Shown in pieces: positions 5,080-5,230 of a stretch of DNA of 5,230 nucleotides (positions are counted from its first letter, which is position 1; each line of letters opens with the position of its first letter). Position numbers and translations under genes: made by a program. The notes under the pieces were generated by a model, which worked only from the letters and a program-made list of their open reading frames with translations, ran no database searches and was not told the DNA's origin. The stretch lies in assembly GCA_020852775.1 (NCBI GenBank), contig JADZAD010000166.1, positions 1 through 5,230 on the forward strand, read 5' to 3'. The stretch comes from Anaerolineae bacterium (GTDB lineage Bacteria; Chloroflexota; Anaerolineae; Aggregatilineales; UBA3940).

Positions 5080-5230
5080 CTACAGTTCGTCGCCAGCGGC
5101 CTCAAGCACAGAACGGGCACGCGCTTCTTCACTGGTGGGGACCATGACATCGATCTCCCCCAGCAGGCCAACCGTGAGCGGAAGCGCGGTGCTGGCCGCT
5201 TCCCGCCGGATATACGCGGGGATATCCTCA
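5080..5230 (-). CDS. DUF2007-family protein, C-terminal fragment
   Basis: On the minus strand an open frame enters from beyond base 5230 and ends at a TAG (5082-5080), giving 49 residues that begin EDIPAYIRREAAST and continue LTVGLLGEIDVMVPTSEEARARSVLEAAGDEL. The order 'IPAY(I/L)RRE - gap - G(x)LGE(I/V)D(V/I)xVP - EEARARxxLE' is the C-terminal half of the small DUF2007 (putative signal-transducing protein) domain, a ferredoxin-like fold of about 70 residues whose molecular role is not established. The start and the first strand and helix lie outside the window, so the full length and any fused domain cannot be judged. It is the next gene upstream of the SDR on the same strand, but a 230-bp gap with a separate promoter argues against a tight operon. 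Confidence 0.72.
   Translation of the reverse strand, partial: EDIPAYIRREAASTALPLTVGLLGEIDVMVPTSEEARARSVLEAAGDEL

Overview
This is a GC-rich bacterial chromosomal window with short intergenic gaps. It holds eight protein-coding genes, two of them cut by the window edges. The gene mix suggests a Chloroflexota bacterium of the Anaerolineae type: tandem DarA/PstA-like cyclic-di-AMP receptor genes, a RsgA reading like those I know from that phylum, a small cytoplasmic molybdopterin oxidoreductase, a CehA/McbA-type PHP hydrolase and a DUF2007 protein. This placement is inferred from memory of the families, not from a database search. I see no transposase, integrase, phage gene, CRISPR array, tRNA or rRNA.

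Layout. Bases 1-2092 carry three plus-strand genes in series: the 3' end of a class I SAM-dependent methyltransferase, a PHP-domain metallohydrolase, and a sulfite-oxidase-fold molybdopterin enzyme whose start is fixed by a strong ribosome binding site. A perfect 11-bp hairpin (2103-2129) closes this block and also lies just past the stop of the convergent rsgA (2137-3114, minus strand). It probably works as a bidirectional terminator. The 232-bp gap 3115-3346 is divergent. It contains a perfect 9+9 bp inverted repeat close to the presumed rsgA promoter and a clear TATACT -10 box abutting the first c-di-AMP receptor gene. Two paralogous receptor genes follow (3347-3673 and 3748-4065), separated by 74 bases with mutually exclusive short hairpins. 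An SDR/pteridine-reductase-like gene (4088-4849, minus) converges on them with only 22 bp between the stops. The last 230 bases hold the SDR promoter region, a stretch with no recognisable gene, and the C-terminal end of a DUF2007 protein (5080-5230, minus).

How the genes may work together. The only pair with an obvious functional link is the two c-di-AMP receptor paralogs. They would probably be co-expressed and could form homo- or heterotrimers. Their divergent neighbour rsgA encodes a ribosome-assembly GTPase whose family is known to be inhibited by (p)ppGpp, so two nucleotide-second-messenger targets share one regulatory gap. Whether they are co-regulated is speculation. The SDR has unusual active-site residues: His and Asn sit where Tyr and Lys of the YxxxK motif are expected. 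The remaining genes look like unrelated housekeeping or accessory metabolism. I see no defence or mobile system. The points most worth a second look are the duplicated receptors, their contrasting start signals, the intergenic palindrome and the altered SDR active site.
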